Part shown: in pieces, positions 53,059 through 64,000 of the stretch | How positions within the stretch are numbered: the stretch's first letter is position 1 | Layout: each line of letters opens with the position of its first letter | From: Blattamonas nauphoetae | Lineage: Eukaryota; Preaxostyla; Oxymonadida | Reading direction: 5' to 3' | Length of the DNA stretch: 64,000 nucleotides | Assembly (NCBI GenBank): GCA_033064195.1 | Contig: JARBJD010000061.1 | Location: 62,001 to 126,000 of the forward strand | Made by a program: the position numbers and the translations under genes | Notes under the pieces: model-generated | What the model saw: the letters and a program-made list of their open reading frames with translations, nothing else | Database searches by the model: none | What the model was told of the DNA's origin: nothing

Positions 53059-56000
53059 ATGATTTATCTATCCATCTTACTTTTCCCACTATGCTTCCAC
53101 CAGCATTTACCAACCTCTTTTCAATCGCTTTTCAACTCCAACGTGAACGCCAACTTCGAAGAAGAATCTACCAAATCGAAGATATTGACGCTTAACCAGG
53201 ATGTGGTGATCTCATCAGCGATGCAAATTCGATCGGAGGAGATCGTTTTGATTGGCAATAGTGCCAGATTACTGTTCCACGACGATCTCCAACCGAATTT
53301 GGAGTGTTCTGCTTTGTCTCCGAATCAGCCATCAACAAAATCCATCCCGGAACAATCACAAAAATGGACGAAAGATAAAGGAAAAATTGCGATTTTCATG
53401 TTTGAAGTGACGAATAGCACGTTTTCGATGAGTGGAGTTCACGCCATCATGAACTCTGAAGGAAATAGGATCTGTTCAATCATTGGGTCTACTGTCCGTT
53501 TTTCGTCAAGCTCGATCACATCCAATGGCGATTCATCCCCATTCTTGATCAGAACATCGTCAAATGAAGGTCCAAATTTGGGATCAGTGATTATCCTATT
53601 GGATGTGACCCATCACTCGAGATCCGCCCATCTTGCCCCATTTGTTGATCTCGCCATTCCACAGACAGATGCAGCGACTCGCCAGACTGAAGCAGTCACG
53701 ATTGTTGGAACTGGTCTGTTGCTGGACTCGAAGGATTTGGTTGGAGGCACTGGCCCTCTCTTCTCGTTTGGCCTGACTGAACATGACTCATCTATAGCTG
53801 CCTCTGGCTATGTCATTCGAATGGAAACGAATCTTCTCCAAACCAATCTTGTGAACATGACATCGTCTTCTCCCTTCTCGCCAGGCAAACAACTGTTCGG
53901 AAGTGAAGTGTGTCAACGAGTGGCTGGCTGTTCTATGTCACACAGCACGAACCACGACAGTGGGACAGGAATGATGTCGCCGAACCTGGGAGGGAGTCTG
54001 ACGTGTCTGAACACCTCCTTCTCCTCGTGCATCCGAGAACGAAACACAGTCAAAGAATTCTCCTTCGAAAACCGCACCCAAACCCACATTGGTCGTCTGA
54101 ACAACGTGACATCCGATGTGACCTCCGTCACCTTCACTCTCTGCACATTCGACAACATGACCGTCGCTGTCCACAAAGACTACAACGGTGGTGGAGCCAT
54201 CCTCCTTCACCAAACATCGTCGTCGCTCACAATCGACACGTGCTTCTTCAACAACTGCAGCTGCACTGGTGAGGACGACGACGGAGGAGCTGTCTCGTTT
54301 CGGTGTTCAGAAACGGATGGATTCCCCTTCTCTGTCACCGACTCCTCTTTCACGAACTGTTCCACTTTCTACAGTCCATCAGTTTATAACTGTGGAGGCG
54401 GAATCTGTTCCGAGAACACGACCTCCGCTACGTTGACGAGATGCTTTTTTGATAACTGTTTGGCAGCGAGGGACGGAGCTGTGTTTCTAAGATCAGATTC
54501 TGTTTCCGTGTCAAACTGTGCTTTCGTTGCGTGCTCAACATATTATCGAGGTGGTGCGATCACCTTTCAAGCAGTGCAAACTCTGTCTCTCTCGTTCACA
54601 CAGTTCAGAGGGTGCAACTCACAAAACCAATATGATGCAAAAGATATTTTTTTCGATCTGAATTCATCCACCCAAATCACCTCTGACATGATTCAGTTCT
54701 GCGACTCGACGTCAGGCACGCCAAATGTTTGTTTCCAGCAAGATTGGAAAACCAAAAGCTCTCTTGTGCCGCAGATCGACTCAACTCTCACAATCAAGTC
54801 CCTTGATGCCTCTTTTGATGAAAATGAAGCGACAGTGATTGTCGTGACGGAGAAAGCGGTCAACGGAACGATGAGCGTGTTACTGGATGGGTCGAATGTT
54901 CCTCGACTTGTCCATGTCGTGTTCGGAAGCGACACAACATCGTCCAATGTCGGACAAGCCGTAGTCTCGTCTGGAGAGAATGGAATTCTGCCAAAAGCCG
55001 ACTACACTCCCCGAAAAGCAACAATCAAAGACTATTCAATCGGGATCTCCCTCGGACCTGTTATTTTCGACGCTTCTTCAACACTTGATGGATGGAGCAC
55101 ATCTGATATTGTTGTGAAGGGAGCCGTTCTTAAGAAAGGGAGTTATTGGATGCTGATTGTGAAAGGGGAAGATGAATGGAACGTCACACTGACTCGCTCA
55201 GACTCGACAACTTTGACTGGAACGGCGTCTCTGTCGACATCGAATGCGGAAGTCAGTTTGGAATGGGGAACAGAATACGAAGTGACGAAAGTGATGTGGA
55301 AACCAGAAGGTGAACAGACGGAAACAGAAATCGAACTGGTCGGCACAGTGAAGTTCACTACGCCAATGGAACCAGCTCGAATTGAAGGAGGAGGATGTTC
55401 GCTGAATGGAAAGAAGGATGTGGCGATTGTTGAGCTGAGTGGGAGGGCGTTGTCGTCGTCGGGCAGACAGTGGTGCTCTCAAGATCATCTGGCGAGATCT
55501 CTTCGAGTGGAGGAATCTTCAACGTGACATCAACGAAGTGTTTTGTGAAGTTTTTGATTGGATCGAGTGAGGACAGCTCGCATGTTGTGTTTGGAGGAAA
55601 CTACGAATTACTGTCAGTTGGGTCAGGCTCGTCGTCGATTGCTGTGAACAGTGGAATCTTCGTCGAAGTGCCTCATCCTCCTCGAATCACCTCATTCACT
55701 CCTGACACCGAGGTGAGCTCGCCCACCTTCAGTCTTTCGGTTTCTGGTGAGTATCTGCCATCTGGGTCGACATTCACAGTGTCGTTGACTTCGGGTCATT
55801 CTCTCCCAGTTTCATTCAGCTCGGCAAGTTCTGGAACATCAACAGTGAAAATTGGAGGAAGTGAAGAGATTCAATACAAAACCGAATACATGATCGAATC
55901 GATCATTCGAAAAGAGGATGGGAAGGACGACGAACACATCCTGTTCACATCCTCAACATTCACCACACCACTCGGCCCGACTCTTTCTTCAGTTTCGTGT

Positions 56001-59000
56001 GACTTCCACTCAACCAATGGGAACATTCTGAATGTGTCGCTCTCGACAGCGCGAATGCCTCTGGAAGACTTCACACTCACTCTGAACACAACTGAAACGC
56101 CTTTAGAAACGATTTCTCTCACGATCACTTCATCTGACATCACAGCTGGGTTCGTTCTTGTGGAAGTGTACAAACAGACAGACGCGCTGAAGTATGGAAC
56201 AGAATATTGTGTTTGTGGAATGAACAGTTCTTCAGTTGTGGCTGTTGTCTCTGCTCAGCCATTCTCCACTCGGCCTGAACCCATCCGAATCACATCTGCA
56301 GAATGCTCGCTGGGAGGAGACCGAAACAAATCGGCAGTGGTGACACTGAGAGGAGTGAAGTTGGGAGGAGAAAAGTCGTTCAACGTGACAGTTGAGAAGG
56401 TCAAAGAGACACCATCAAATGGCGAAGGGATTGTGTTGAGTGGGACACTTGCTGTTGATTCGTCATCTGCGACTCACACGCACTCTGTGACGCTCTTTGG
56501 GAATACCAACAGTCCGCTGTCATTCGATACGAAATACTTGATCACTGAGTTCACAGTTGATGGAGAGGTGTCAGTTGTGGATGCTGATGTGACATTCTCT
56601 GTTCCTGGTGAACCAGCTCGTCTGACATTCCTGGATTCTGATGTTGTGTATTCAGCAGACGAAAAGGAGGTGACGATCTCAGTTTCGGGGATTGGGATGT
56701 CAGGTTCCTTCAATGTGACGCTGTCTGTGAACTCGATTGCATCAACGAACGTGACAGTGTTGGGAACATTCGATGTGGATGGAACTGGAGTGATGAAAGC
56801 TATTCTGTTCGACTTGTCAGATGCGCCTGTTGTCGATCTGTCGTACAACACGCGATACGAAGTGATTGATGTGAATCAGGGATCGACACCGATTTTCTTC
56901 GAGAATGACTTGGTCTTCACAACAATTCCTGTCCCTCCTCGTCTCCTTTCCATCAGCTTGGGTGATTCTGTGTTGGGAATCAACTTTGTGAGATTGTCGT
57001 TCGATTGGATTGCTCTTCCCATCGATTCATCCTTTAACCTGACGTTGGAATCTGTTCACTCTGATGGAACGACGCCTCATCAGAAAGTTTTGCTTCTTGA
57101 AACTGGTGGATCTGGAGACCTCGCACCGCTTGAAGCTCAACTTTATCCGTTTGAGACCGAAGCAGAAAAAAGGAATGCTCAATTGGAGTACGAGACGAAA
57201 TACGAAGTTGTGAACATTTCGAAGGGTTCAACTCCGATCCATTTTGAAAACGACAATACAACCATCCAAACACCAATCGAACCAGCTCGCATTGAAAAAT
57301 GTGCAACTCGAATTCTCAACCCACCTCGCACTGAATTGGTTGTGTCTCTGGAAGGACGGAAACTTCGGTCGAATCTTGGATTCCTCAATCTCTCTGCCGA
57401 ATCAGGCAACTGGACATCGATTGCTGAAATCGAGACAGTTGATGACACACGCTGCTCTGTTCGATTTTTAACTAACGAAACTGAAGACACCTCTCACGTC
57501 GCATTTGGGAAAGAATACACTCTGAAGGCAGTCTCTGTGGATGAGAGCAACTTTGTTGTGAACGATGGAATCACAATCGTTGTTCCATTCCCTCCAAAAA
57601 TCACGAAGATGGAGTTTGTCTTCTCAAACACTCTTCACACTGGCTGTTTTGTTGTGCTGACAGGAACAGACCTGATTGTTGGGAACTCACTGAATATCAC
57701 TCTGAACGACTCACTCTCCTTTATCGCCACAATCACCTCTGAAACCGAAGCGAAATCATCCGAACTCTCAATTGGATGGCCGACAACACTCCAACACAAC
57801 ACAAAATACGAGATCACTTCGATTGAAGCAATGGGAGAAGATGATGGAGAGACTCTCCTCAATTCTTCGATCGCCAACACGACGGGCTCTCTTCCAGATC
57901 CTTTCGTGATTTTGGTGGATTCTGGGTCGTCGGATTCGACACCGTTTTGTGGAGATAAAGCACGCTCGTGCCATTCGATTGAGGACGGTTGGAAGATTGT
58001 GGAGGAGATTGGACTTTCGTCGTTGTCGATTTCGATCATCGACAACACGACGCAGAAGGAGCAAGTGAGAATCGGGTCTGAACATGTCGTTAAGATTGAA
58101 TCTGGGCCATCTCAAAAACCGGAACTGTTTGTGTCACCCTCATCGTCGTCGTCGAAGTTGGATGGAGAAGGAATGATTGAAGTTGTTGGTGGGAGCCTTT
58201 GGATTCATCAAGTTGATGTTGTTCTGTCAGATTCACCTTCGCTGATCTTCGTTCAAATGGTTGGAGGTCACTTGGCAATGGATACATGTTCGCTCACGTC
58301 GACCTCATCTGAAATGTGGAATTCGGGAGACTCGCTCTGTTCGTGGAATGGAGGAGCGATTGTTCTTGAGCACGCGACAACCACAATCACGTCATCGACA
58401 TTCTCGGAGCTGCGGTATGGAGCGATCGACGTGGAAGGAGGAAGTCTGACGATTCACACATCGTCGTTCAGTTCCAACTCTCCACATGCCTCGTCGTTTG
58501 CATCTGTGCGTCACAATATTCGATGCTCCGGAGAGGGATTGTTGAAGATTGAGAGTTTGAAAGCTGGAGATGGTTCATCCGACAAGCGTCCTCATCTTTG
58601 GCTGTCACACGAAGACTGCTCGTTGAGTGGAGACGATGTGAATATCAACGCTCCTTTCTTCATCCCAACACTCTCATCATCGTCGACGAGCACACTGAAC
58701 AAGACAAAGACGGATCAAGCATTCAATGTCACGATCAATGGAGAGACGCTGATTCCGTGTTCACTGTTGCTGGAAGTGTTTGAGAAGAAGAAAGATGTAA
58801 CTGAAGGACAACTAAAACAGTTTCCACTCACTCAGGATTCGACAAGCCACTTCAACGAGACAACGATTGTCCTTTCTCTTCCTCTCTCGTCTCTCTCTTC
58901 GTTCGACGATTCTTTGGAATGGCGAGGTCGTCTGGGATTTGGAAAGGATGAAATCACAACCACTTCATTTGTGATTCAGAAGAACACCGCAGATCGTCGA

Positions 59001-60029
59001 GCACAAGCTGTGAGTGAGAACATGAAATGGTGGCTTCCTGTTGTGATCGCTGTCTCAGTTCTATTTCTGATTGTTTTGGTGATTGTGATTGTGTGTTGGC
59101 GAAGAAGAAGAAACAATCAAAAGAAAGGACCCAACAAGGAAGAAATGAGAGAATCTGACACACTTCCATTCGAAGAAGAGAAGATGGAGATTGTGACCGA
59201 CAACCGAATCGGCGTGAATTCTGTTCACACAATATATTCATCAAAACTGAACGCAGATACAAAAATGAATGACCTTGAAGCATCAGACAGTTTGATTTCT
59301 TTTGAGAATGCGGAGGAAGTGTTGCCTTGCAATGGAGATCTGAAGAAGACGGTTTTCGTGTCGAAAGATCGAACACTTTACAACGCACTCCATTCCGAGA
59401 ACAAATGGGAGATACAGGTTCGACAAGCCCAGCTTCAACTTGTGAAGGGATTGAAAGATCTTGCGAAGAGAAACAAAGATCAAGCGATCCTTCGAGCGCT
59501 GACAGCTCACAACATTCTCTTCGATGCACAACAGAATGTGTGCTTGAAACTGAATCTGGACATCACGTCACACGCACCTCAATCAGTCTTCACTCAACCT
59601 CGACCTGAGCAAGATCACCACAACCAAGAGCCAAAAGTTGCAACAACCAACGATCTATCGCCATTTCAACACTCGGAACCTCAGCCTGTGAACGAAGGAG
59701 TGCGTTGGTATGCACCCGAAGTGATCTCGAACAAACCACACATGAACTCCGTTCATGGGGCAGTTTTTAGTCTTGGCCTGATCTTGTGGGAAATGGAGAC
59801 TGGTTTTGTGCCGTATGGGGAACAAGATGCTGTGAATGCGTCCCGACAGATTGAATCGGGAGTGACACCAAGGCTGGAATTGGTGAAGAACGAAGGGATG
59901 CGAGAACTGATCTCGCAATGTCTGTCTCTGAATCCAGATGACAGACCTGACTTGGACACAATCGAGAAGACACTCGCTCTGATTCCAGCTGACAAATCGA
60001 ATGATCCAAAAGCACTCGTTCCATCTTGA
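53059..60029 (+). CDS. Receptor-like pseudokinase gene 4, one apparent frame slip
   Basis: The start is the ATG at 53059 because it opens a signal peptide (MIYLSILLFPLCFHQHL); the frame extends upstream without one. An N-terminal beta-helix region (GGGAILL, GGGICS, GGAITF) is followed from about 55370 by at least seven beta-sandwich modules with P-x-R-I starts (EPARIEG, PPRITSF, EPARLTF, PPRLLSI, EPARIEK). A CG-x5-C cassette lies near 57950. One transmembrane helix lies at about 59028-59095, then CWRRRRN. The tail has RTLYNALH, LTAHNILFD (HRD Asp replaced, Asn kept), RWYAPEV, FSLGLILWEMETGFVPYGE and DDRPD. The frame changes once at the G run 55461-55463: the modules continue perfectly in the next phase if one G is missing. 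This could be a mutation or a homopolymer sequencing error. It shares its repeat architecture with receptor gene 1. Confidence 0.88.
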
Positions 60030-61099
60030 CTCTCCTCACATCACTTCTCACACTCACTTCATTCACTCACCATCACTATGATTTCACGTCATTCAAATCT
60101 TCATTCCACGTCAATCGATTCTTCATTCCATGTCAATCGATTCTTCTTTCCATGTCATTCCATTCTTCCTCCTCTCACCATCATTTTCTTATCACGTCAA
60201 TCTCGTCTTCATTCGCTCACGACACATTTCACGATCTGGGAGAAAATTTTTGAAAACTTGCAGAAACCAGCCTCCGAACCACTTTTTCCAAACTTTACAT
60301 AGTCGAGGAGGTGTCGTGAATGAACATGATTCGATGGTTCATTTCATGATTTTGTGGATAGCATCAAGAAACCAGTCAATTTTGTTGATCTCTCGTTTTC
60401 TCACTCTTTAGAATTTTTTTCGTCTAGGAATCGATTCAAATAGTCTTGAAACTCAAAATAAGATGTTTGCACGAAACAAATTTCAGTTTTACAGCTTAGA
60501 TCGTTATTTCACTTGTTTTTTCAATCTATGCCCAAACACAAAAATTTTAAAGATTTATGCAGTCAGAGTCCTCATCATTCTGAAAAAGATAAAAAAATGT
60601 GGTGTACATCTCAATTAAGAGCGTGGGTACGTTGCCAAGTTTTCAAAAATTTTCTCCCATCTTCCACATCACGTTCGATATTTATCCCGTTTGCATTCCT
60701 TTTGATTCTCTTCCATCTTGCGGTGCCCCACCGATTCGCTAAGGACCGTATCGTCTTTATTACCACTCTACTCACGTCAGTTTGTGTTACTGTCCGCAGT
60801 TTTGATTCTCCACTGGAGCACACTTCACCAGTCCGCATGTCACTGCTCACACACACCACACACATCGAGTCCGATATCCAGGGTGTGCCAAAATTAACCC
60901 ATCGTTCTTTCTTTTTGTCTTCATCACTTCACAGACATACATCTCTTTCTTCTTGATCAGTGTCTGAGATACAACTCACCGAAGAATCTCTGACGAAGAA
61001 ATTCACCTGGCAGACATGCGTTTTGTTTGAACAAGACCCAGTCTCCACTCGATGTTCCAAAAAACGATGTTCACATGAAACAGACAAAACTATTGAAAT
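60030..61099. other. Intergenic stretch between convergent genes
   Basis: About 1.07 kb. A short tandem repeat of roughly 21 bases (TTCCA(C/T)GTCAATCGATTCTT type, about three imperfect copies) lies at 60105-60170. The remainder is AT-rich with no recognised gene. A 147-codon frame at 60513-60956 lacks any domain. Confidence 0.5.
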
Positions 61100-62240
61100 C
61101 TAAAATGACGGTATTGTTGCACGAAGGGTGAGAATAGAAAAATCCTCGAGCAAGAGAAATGGAATAATTGATTGGAAAAGATGAAGAGATGGTGGGTGAT
61201 TTGAGATGAGGAGGATTGGTTGATGAAGAGTATTGTGGGGTGATTTTTGCGCTAACAAATCGCTGTCCGAATGGTTGTTGATGTCATCCTCGTCATCTCC
61301 TTCAAGTTCATTGAACATTCGTTCCTCGTACGAATCCACCCATCCTTCGTCAGTCAACAATTTGAGGACCTTCTGCTCATCCTTGGCTCGTCCGGACTGG
61401 TCTTCCTTCCATTCTTCGATCAAAGACCTTTTGAGTCTCAACACCTTTCGGACAGTGATGTCCTTGTCAGTGGAGAACTGACCTTTCACGAACGCGTTGG
61501 GTGCGCATGTGGCAACGAGAGAATCTAAAATTGGTTGAGAGTACGCACTGAGCGAAGTCACTGCTGCTGTAAATGTGTTTCAAGTACGGCGTCGCTGGCT
61601 GAATGACATACTTAAGAATGGTTGAATGAATCTCCTGGTCGCTCATTTTGTATGTGCGGGCGAGATAATCAACAGCTGTGGGAGTGGAGACAAACAACAT
61701 GGAGTTCACGATGGAGACAAGATCTGTGTGAGGGAGCTCGTTCCCATCGAGTGGAAGAGTGTGCGGCTTGATGATGTTCATGATTTTGGGAATAAGGTCT
61801 CCTTCACTCAGAAGAAAGCGATGGGATGGGGCGAGGCTGGGGAGCAAATAGTCCAGAAAGCCGAGGACTCCAAAAGAGATATCTTTGATCGATGATGACA
61901 GCAGAACCATCACCGTATCAATGAATTCAGTGTGGGAACCATTTGTTGAGTCCAGGAATGTATTAATCATGTCTGCACCGTGAAAGTTCTTTGAGTATCC
62001 TGGTGTAATGTGATAAAGAAAGTTGACTGCTTTCTTCTGCTGTGCCTCATCAAACGGATAATCGTCTCGTGTCATCGCAACAAGTGAGTGAAAGATGACT
62101 GGAGCATCTTCAATTGATTCGAACAGTTCTTCCTTCCAATTTAAAAATGGTGCGTATTCTGACCAAAATTAAGTTTCAACAGATTGGAAGAGACGCATAC
62201 CTGTCTGATCTTCGGTCTTTTTACCAGGGTTTTTCTCCAT
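61100..62240 (-). CDS. Three-exon ARM-like helical protein
   Basis: Starts at the ATG at 62240 (MEKNPGKKTEDQT). Intron 1 is 62159-62200 (GTATGC...GGTCAG, 42 nt) and intron 2 is 61525-61561 (GTGACTTC...TTTTAG, 37 nt). Both join coding phases correctly. The product opens with a short acidic/polar lead and a conserved-looking EYAPFLNWKEELFESIED segment, followed by helical repeats typical of the abundant hypothetical helical proteins of this window. It has an acidic patch near the end (NELEGDDEDDINN). The last 40 residues may be unspliced or 3' sequence. No catalytic motif is visible; a solenoid scaffold is inferred. Confidence 0.65.
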
Positions 62241-62641
62241 TGATTTCGGGTTTCGGGTAACAATTTTTACGGTTTGATCTTTGAACCCAATCATAGCACA
62301 CACATTTAGGAATATAAAACGGTTTAGTTGTTGATTTAATCACATTTGTCTCCTGGGTTCTTTATAAAAGAGAATTTCACCAGATAAGGTGAAAAGAAAT
62401 AAATCGCAGTTTTCCGGAACCAATCAACCGAGAAATGTCTGGGAGATTCGTAATATCTCAGCCACGTCATTCCGACTTTCTGTTGTCGACATTTTCCAAG
62501 CTTTCATTTCAAACGGTAGGAACCAACGAACCTGAAGTGCTTCCCACAAAATGGAAGGTCTGTGATTTCTGCGAAAAGTCTCACAATCTCGTTCTTCATC
62601 ATTAGGTTTAACAACTTCGTCCGAGTTATCGGAGTGTTTTC
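62241..62641. other. Intergenic stretch
   Basis: About 400 bases between two minus-strand genes. AT-rich; probably the promoter of the 61100-62240 gene and the 3' end of the next. No other feature is seen. Confidence 0.5.
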
Positions 62642-64000
62642 TCAATCAAACAGAGATATCGGCTCGAAAATCTCGTCTAGTGAATCCTCATCCTCCTCCA
62701 CAGCAGGAAGAAGTGTGTTCCACCCGAACTGGTTCCCGAATGACCTGTCGAGCAGACCTCCAACAGCATCCACCGCATCCTCCACACCTTCCTCGAAAAG
62801 ACACACACGCAGCTGGACGGCTGTCTGCGCGATGGAATGATGGAAGGGTGGGTGGAAGAGGATGGAGTGGAGCATCAACTTCCACAGAAGGGGAATGTCT
62901 TTGTCGCCCCTCTTGACACGAGACGAGAAAGGAAACTCAACCATCCCATTCAACATCCACATCGCAGCAAACTGAAGATTCTCGGAGAACGACAGACCCG
63001 TCTCGGATGGACTCGAGTCTTCCTCATTTGTGGGAGGGAGTGCATCTCGCCTGTTCCCGTCAGTCGGTGCCCAAACGATGAGACGGGTGTCGTGGTAGGA
63101 AACAGGGCGGATTTCACGGAAGGGGATTGCATTGTGGAGAAGACGAGGCAGACGGATCGCACACTCCAACGCCATCTTCACTTGAAGTGTGTGATTCACT
63201 GATTTGAACAGTCGCCTTTTGACGCATTTCAGTCCTTGCTGATGATGGTTCGTGTGATATCTGCCAAATCGGAGGATCGACGCGACACGTGCGAGCTTTC
63301 TGTTCAGAATGTCGTCAAACACAGATTGTTCGGTCGGGAAAGAAGACGACGTTGCGATGAAGCGGAAGGGAGTCGGCGGTTGGAAAGAAGAAATAATTGT
63401 CCGATTTCGATTGTATATTCTAATCCAAATCGAGTCTTCTTGTATTATAAAGAACTGCTGTGATTGTGTGACGATAGGAATGAGAGAGAGAATCAGAGGA
63501 GAGAAGTCAATGTCGAACAGTCGTTGGAAGTGGACGAAAAACGAACCAAGAACATGCAGCATGTTGATGAAATTGTCATCCCTCCCGACTGTCTGATGAG
63601 GCTGTCCTCGCATCTGCAGCGCTTTCTCCACTGTCTCAACGAACTCCATCACGATCTGTTCCGACATCTCCACGAATGTTGTCTTTCCTTCCTTCGGATA
63701 TTCAAACCACTCCTTCGACTTGACAAGGAGCAGAAGGAGTAGTCTCCATGCCTCGGTCACGACTTGTGGTCTGTCCATCCGCTTGCCAAATCGAAGGATG
63801 GTGGAGGAGTGTTGGAGAAGCATGGAGAACAAAACACCGGAGCCTGGTGCAGTTTGAGTAATGGTTCTGGTGGAGGCACGAAGGATGAAGAAAGCTTCGT
63901 CATCTGTTGCATCGGAGAGGACAGAGAGAAGAGGCACAAGTGGACTGGACAATCGACGCAGGTTATGATCATTCGACGCCACAATCACCCAAATCTGCGC
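62642..64000 (-). CDS. Partial paralogue of the 38310-41677 helical protein (C-terminal part)
   Basis: The open frame runs off the right edge of the window, so only the C-terminal 450 or so residues are visible. It shares long blocks with the gene at 38310-41677: ILRFGKRMD, SFPTEQSV, NRRDALPPTN, SPSETGLSFSENLQ, HPPFHHSIAQTAVQL. It lacks a segment of about 35-40 residues between PRLLHN and the RLI-W block that its paralogue has. It ends in an acidic tail (VEEDEDSLDE). Near the 3' end nucleotide identity is very high, while other stretches are poorly conserved, which suggests conversion or recent segmental copying. Confidence 0.7.
   Translation of the reverse strand, partial: AQIWVIVASNDHNLRRLSSPLVPLLSVLSDATDDEAFFILRASTRTITQTAPGSGVLFSMLLQHSSTILRFGKRMDRPQVVTEAWRLLLLLLVKSKEWFEYPKEGKTTFVEMSEQIVMEFVETVEKALQMRGQPHQTVGRDDNFINMLHVLGSFFVHFQRLFDIDFSPLILSLIPIVTQSQQFFIIQEDSIWIRIYNRNRTIISSFQPPTPFRFIATSSSFPTEQSVFDDILNRKLARVASILRFGRYHTNHHQQGLKCVKRRLFKSVNHTLQVKMALECAIRLPRLLHNAIPFREIRPVSYHDTRLIVWAPTDGNRRDALPPTNEEDSSPSETGLSFSENLQFAAMWMLNGMVEFPFSSRVKRGDKDIPLLWKLMLHSILFHPPFHHSIAQTAVQLRVCLFEEGVEDAVDAVGGLLDRSFGNQFGWNTLLPAVEEDEDSLDEIFEPISLFD

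Noticed and set aside
60513-60956. 147-codon open frame
   Set aside because: No domain, no similarity to neighbours, AT-rich context; likely chance.
1-64000. tRNA or rRNA genes
   Set aside because: I scanned for T-arm-like GGTTCGA blocks with a paired acceptor stem and found no convincing candidate.

Overview
The window looks like nuclear DNA of an anaerobic, intron-bearing protist. My best guess is an oxymonad or other Preaxostyla flagellate of the Blattamonas type. The guess rests on three things: very large surface proteins with beta-helix repeats, a family of alpha-helical ARM-like hypothetical proteins, and short introns starting GTTTG or GTGTG and ending CAG or TAG. No database search was possible, so the taxon is an inference.

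Layout. 1-15427 (+): a large receptor-like gene cut into three by two DIRS-like tyrosine-recombinase retroelements of different lineages in opposite orientation (about 1600-6359 minus; 8037-12736 plus). 15428-17094: intergenic. 17095-25629 (-): a second receptor gene, open except for one in-frame TAG. 25630-27193: intergenic. 27194-30124 (+): a C2H2 zinc-finger array that appears to splice into a PHD finger. 30225-30720 (-): a pseudogene copy of a kinase tail. 30724-32676 (-) and 33507-34339 (-): helical proteins. 34522-35404: a foldback element with 352-bp inverted repeats in which I see no mismatch. 35992-37983 (+): a real five-exon protein kinase with a SPRY-like tail. 38310-41677 (-): a helical protein. 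42640-43092 (-): a small basic protein. 43281-52358 (+): a 3025-residue receptor. 53059-60029 (+): a fourth receptor with one frame slip. 61100-62240 (-): a three-exon helical protein. 62642-64000 (-): a partial paralogue of the 38310-41677 gene.

Four of the genes form one family. Each has a long repeat-rich ectodomain (signal peptide seen in three; the first gene's 5' end is missing), one transmembrane helix with a basic stop-transfer patch, and a cytosolic domain that aligns with a protein-kinase C-lobe from the hinge onward. That domain has no N-lobe and no catalytic aspartate, but keeps the APE, the alpha-F/G region and the final DRP. This looks like a family of single-pass surface receptors with N-lobe-less pseudokinase tails, and I regard it as the most interesting system here.

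The two retroelements carry the DIRS-1 signature: inverted terminal repeats plus an internal complementary region that is the reverse complement of the two outer ends joined. The host frame stays in phase across both sites, so both insertions look recent.
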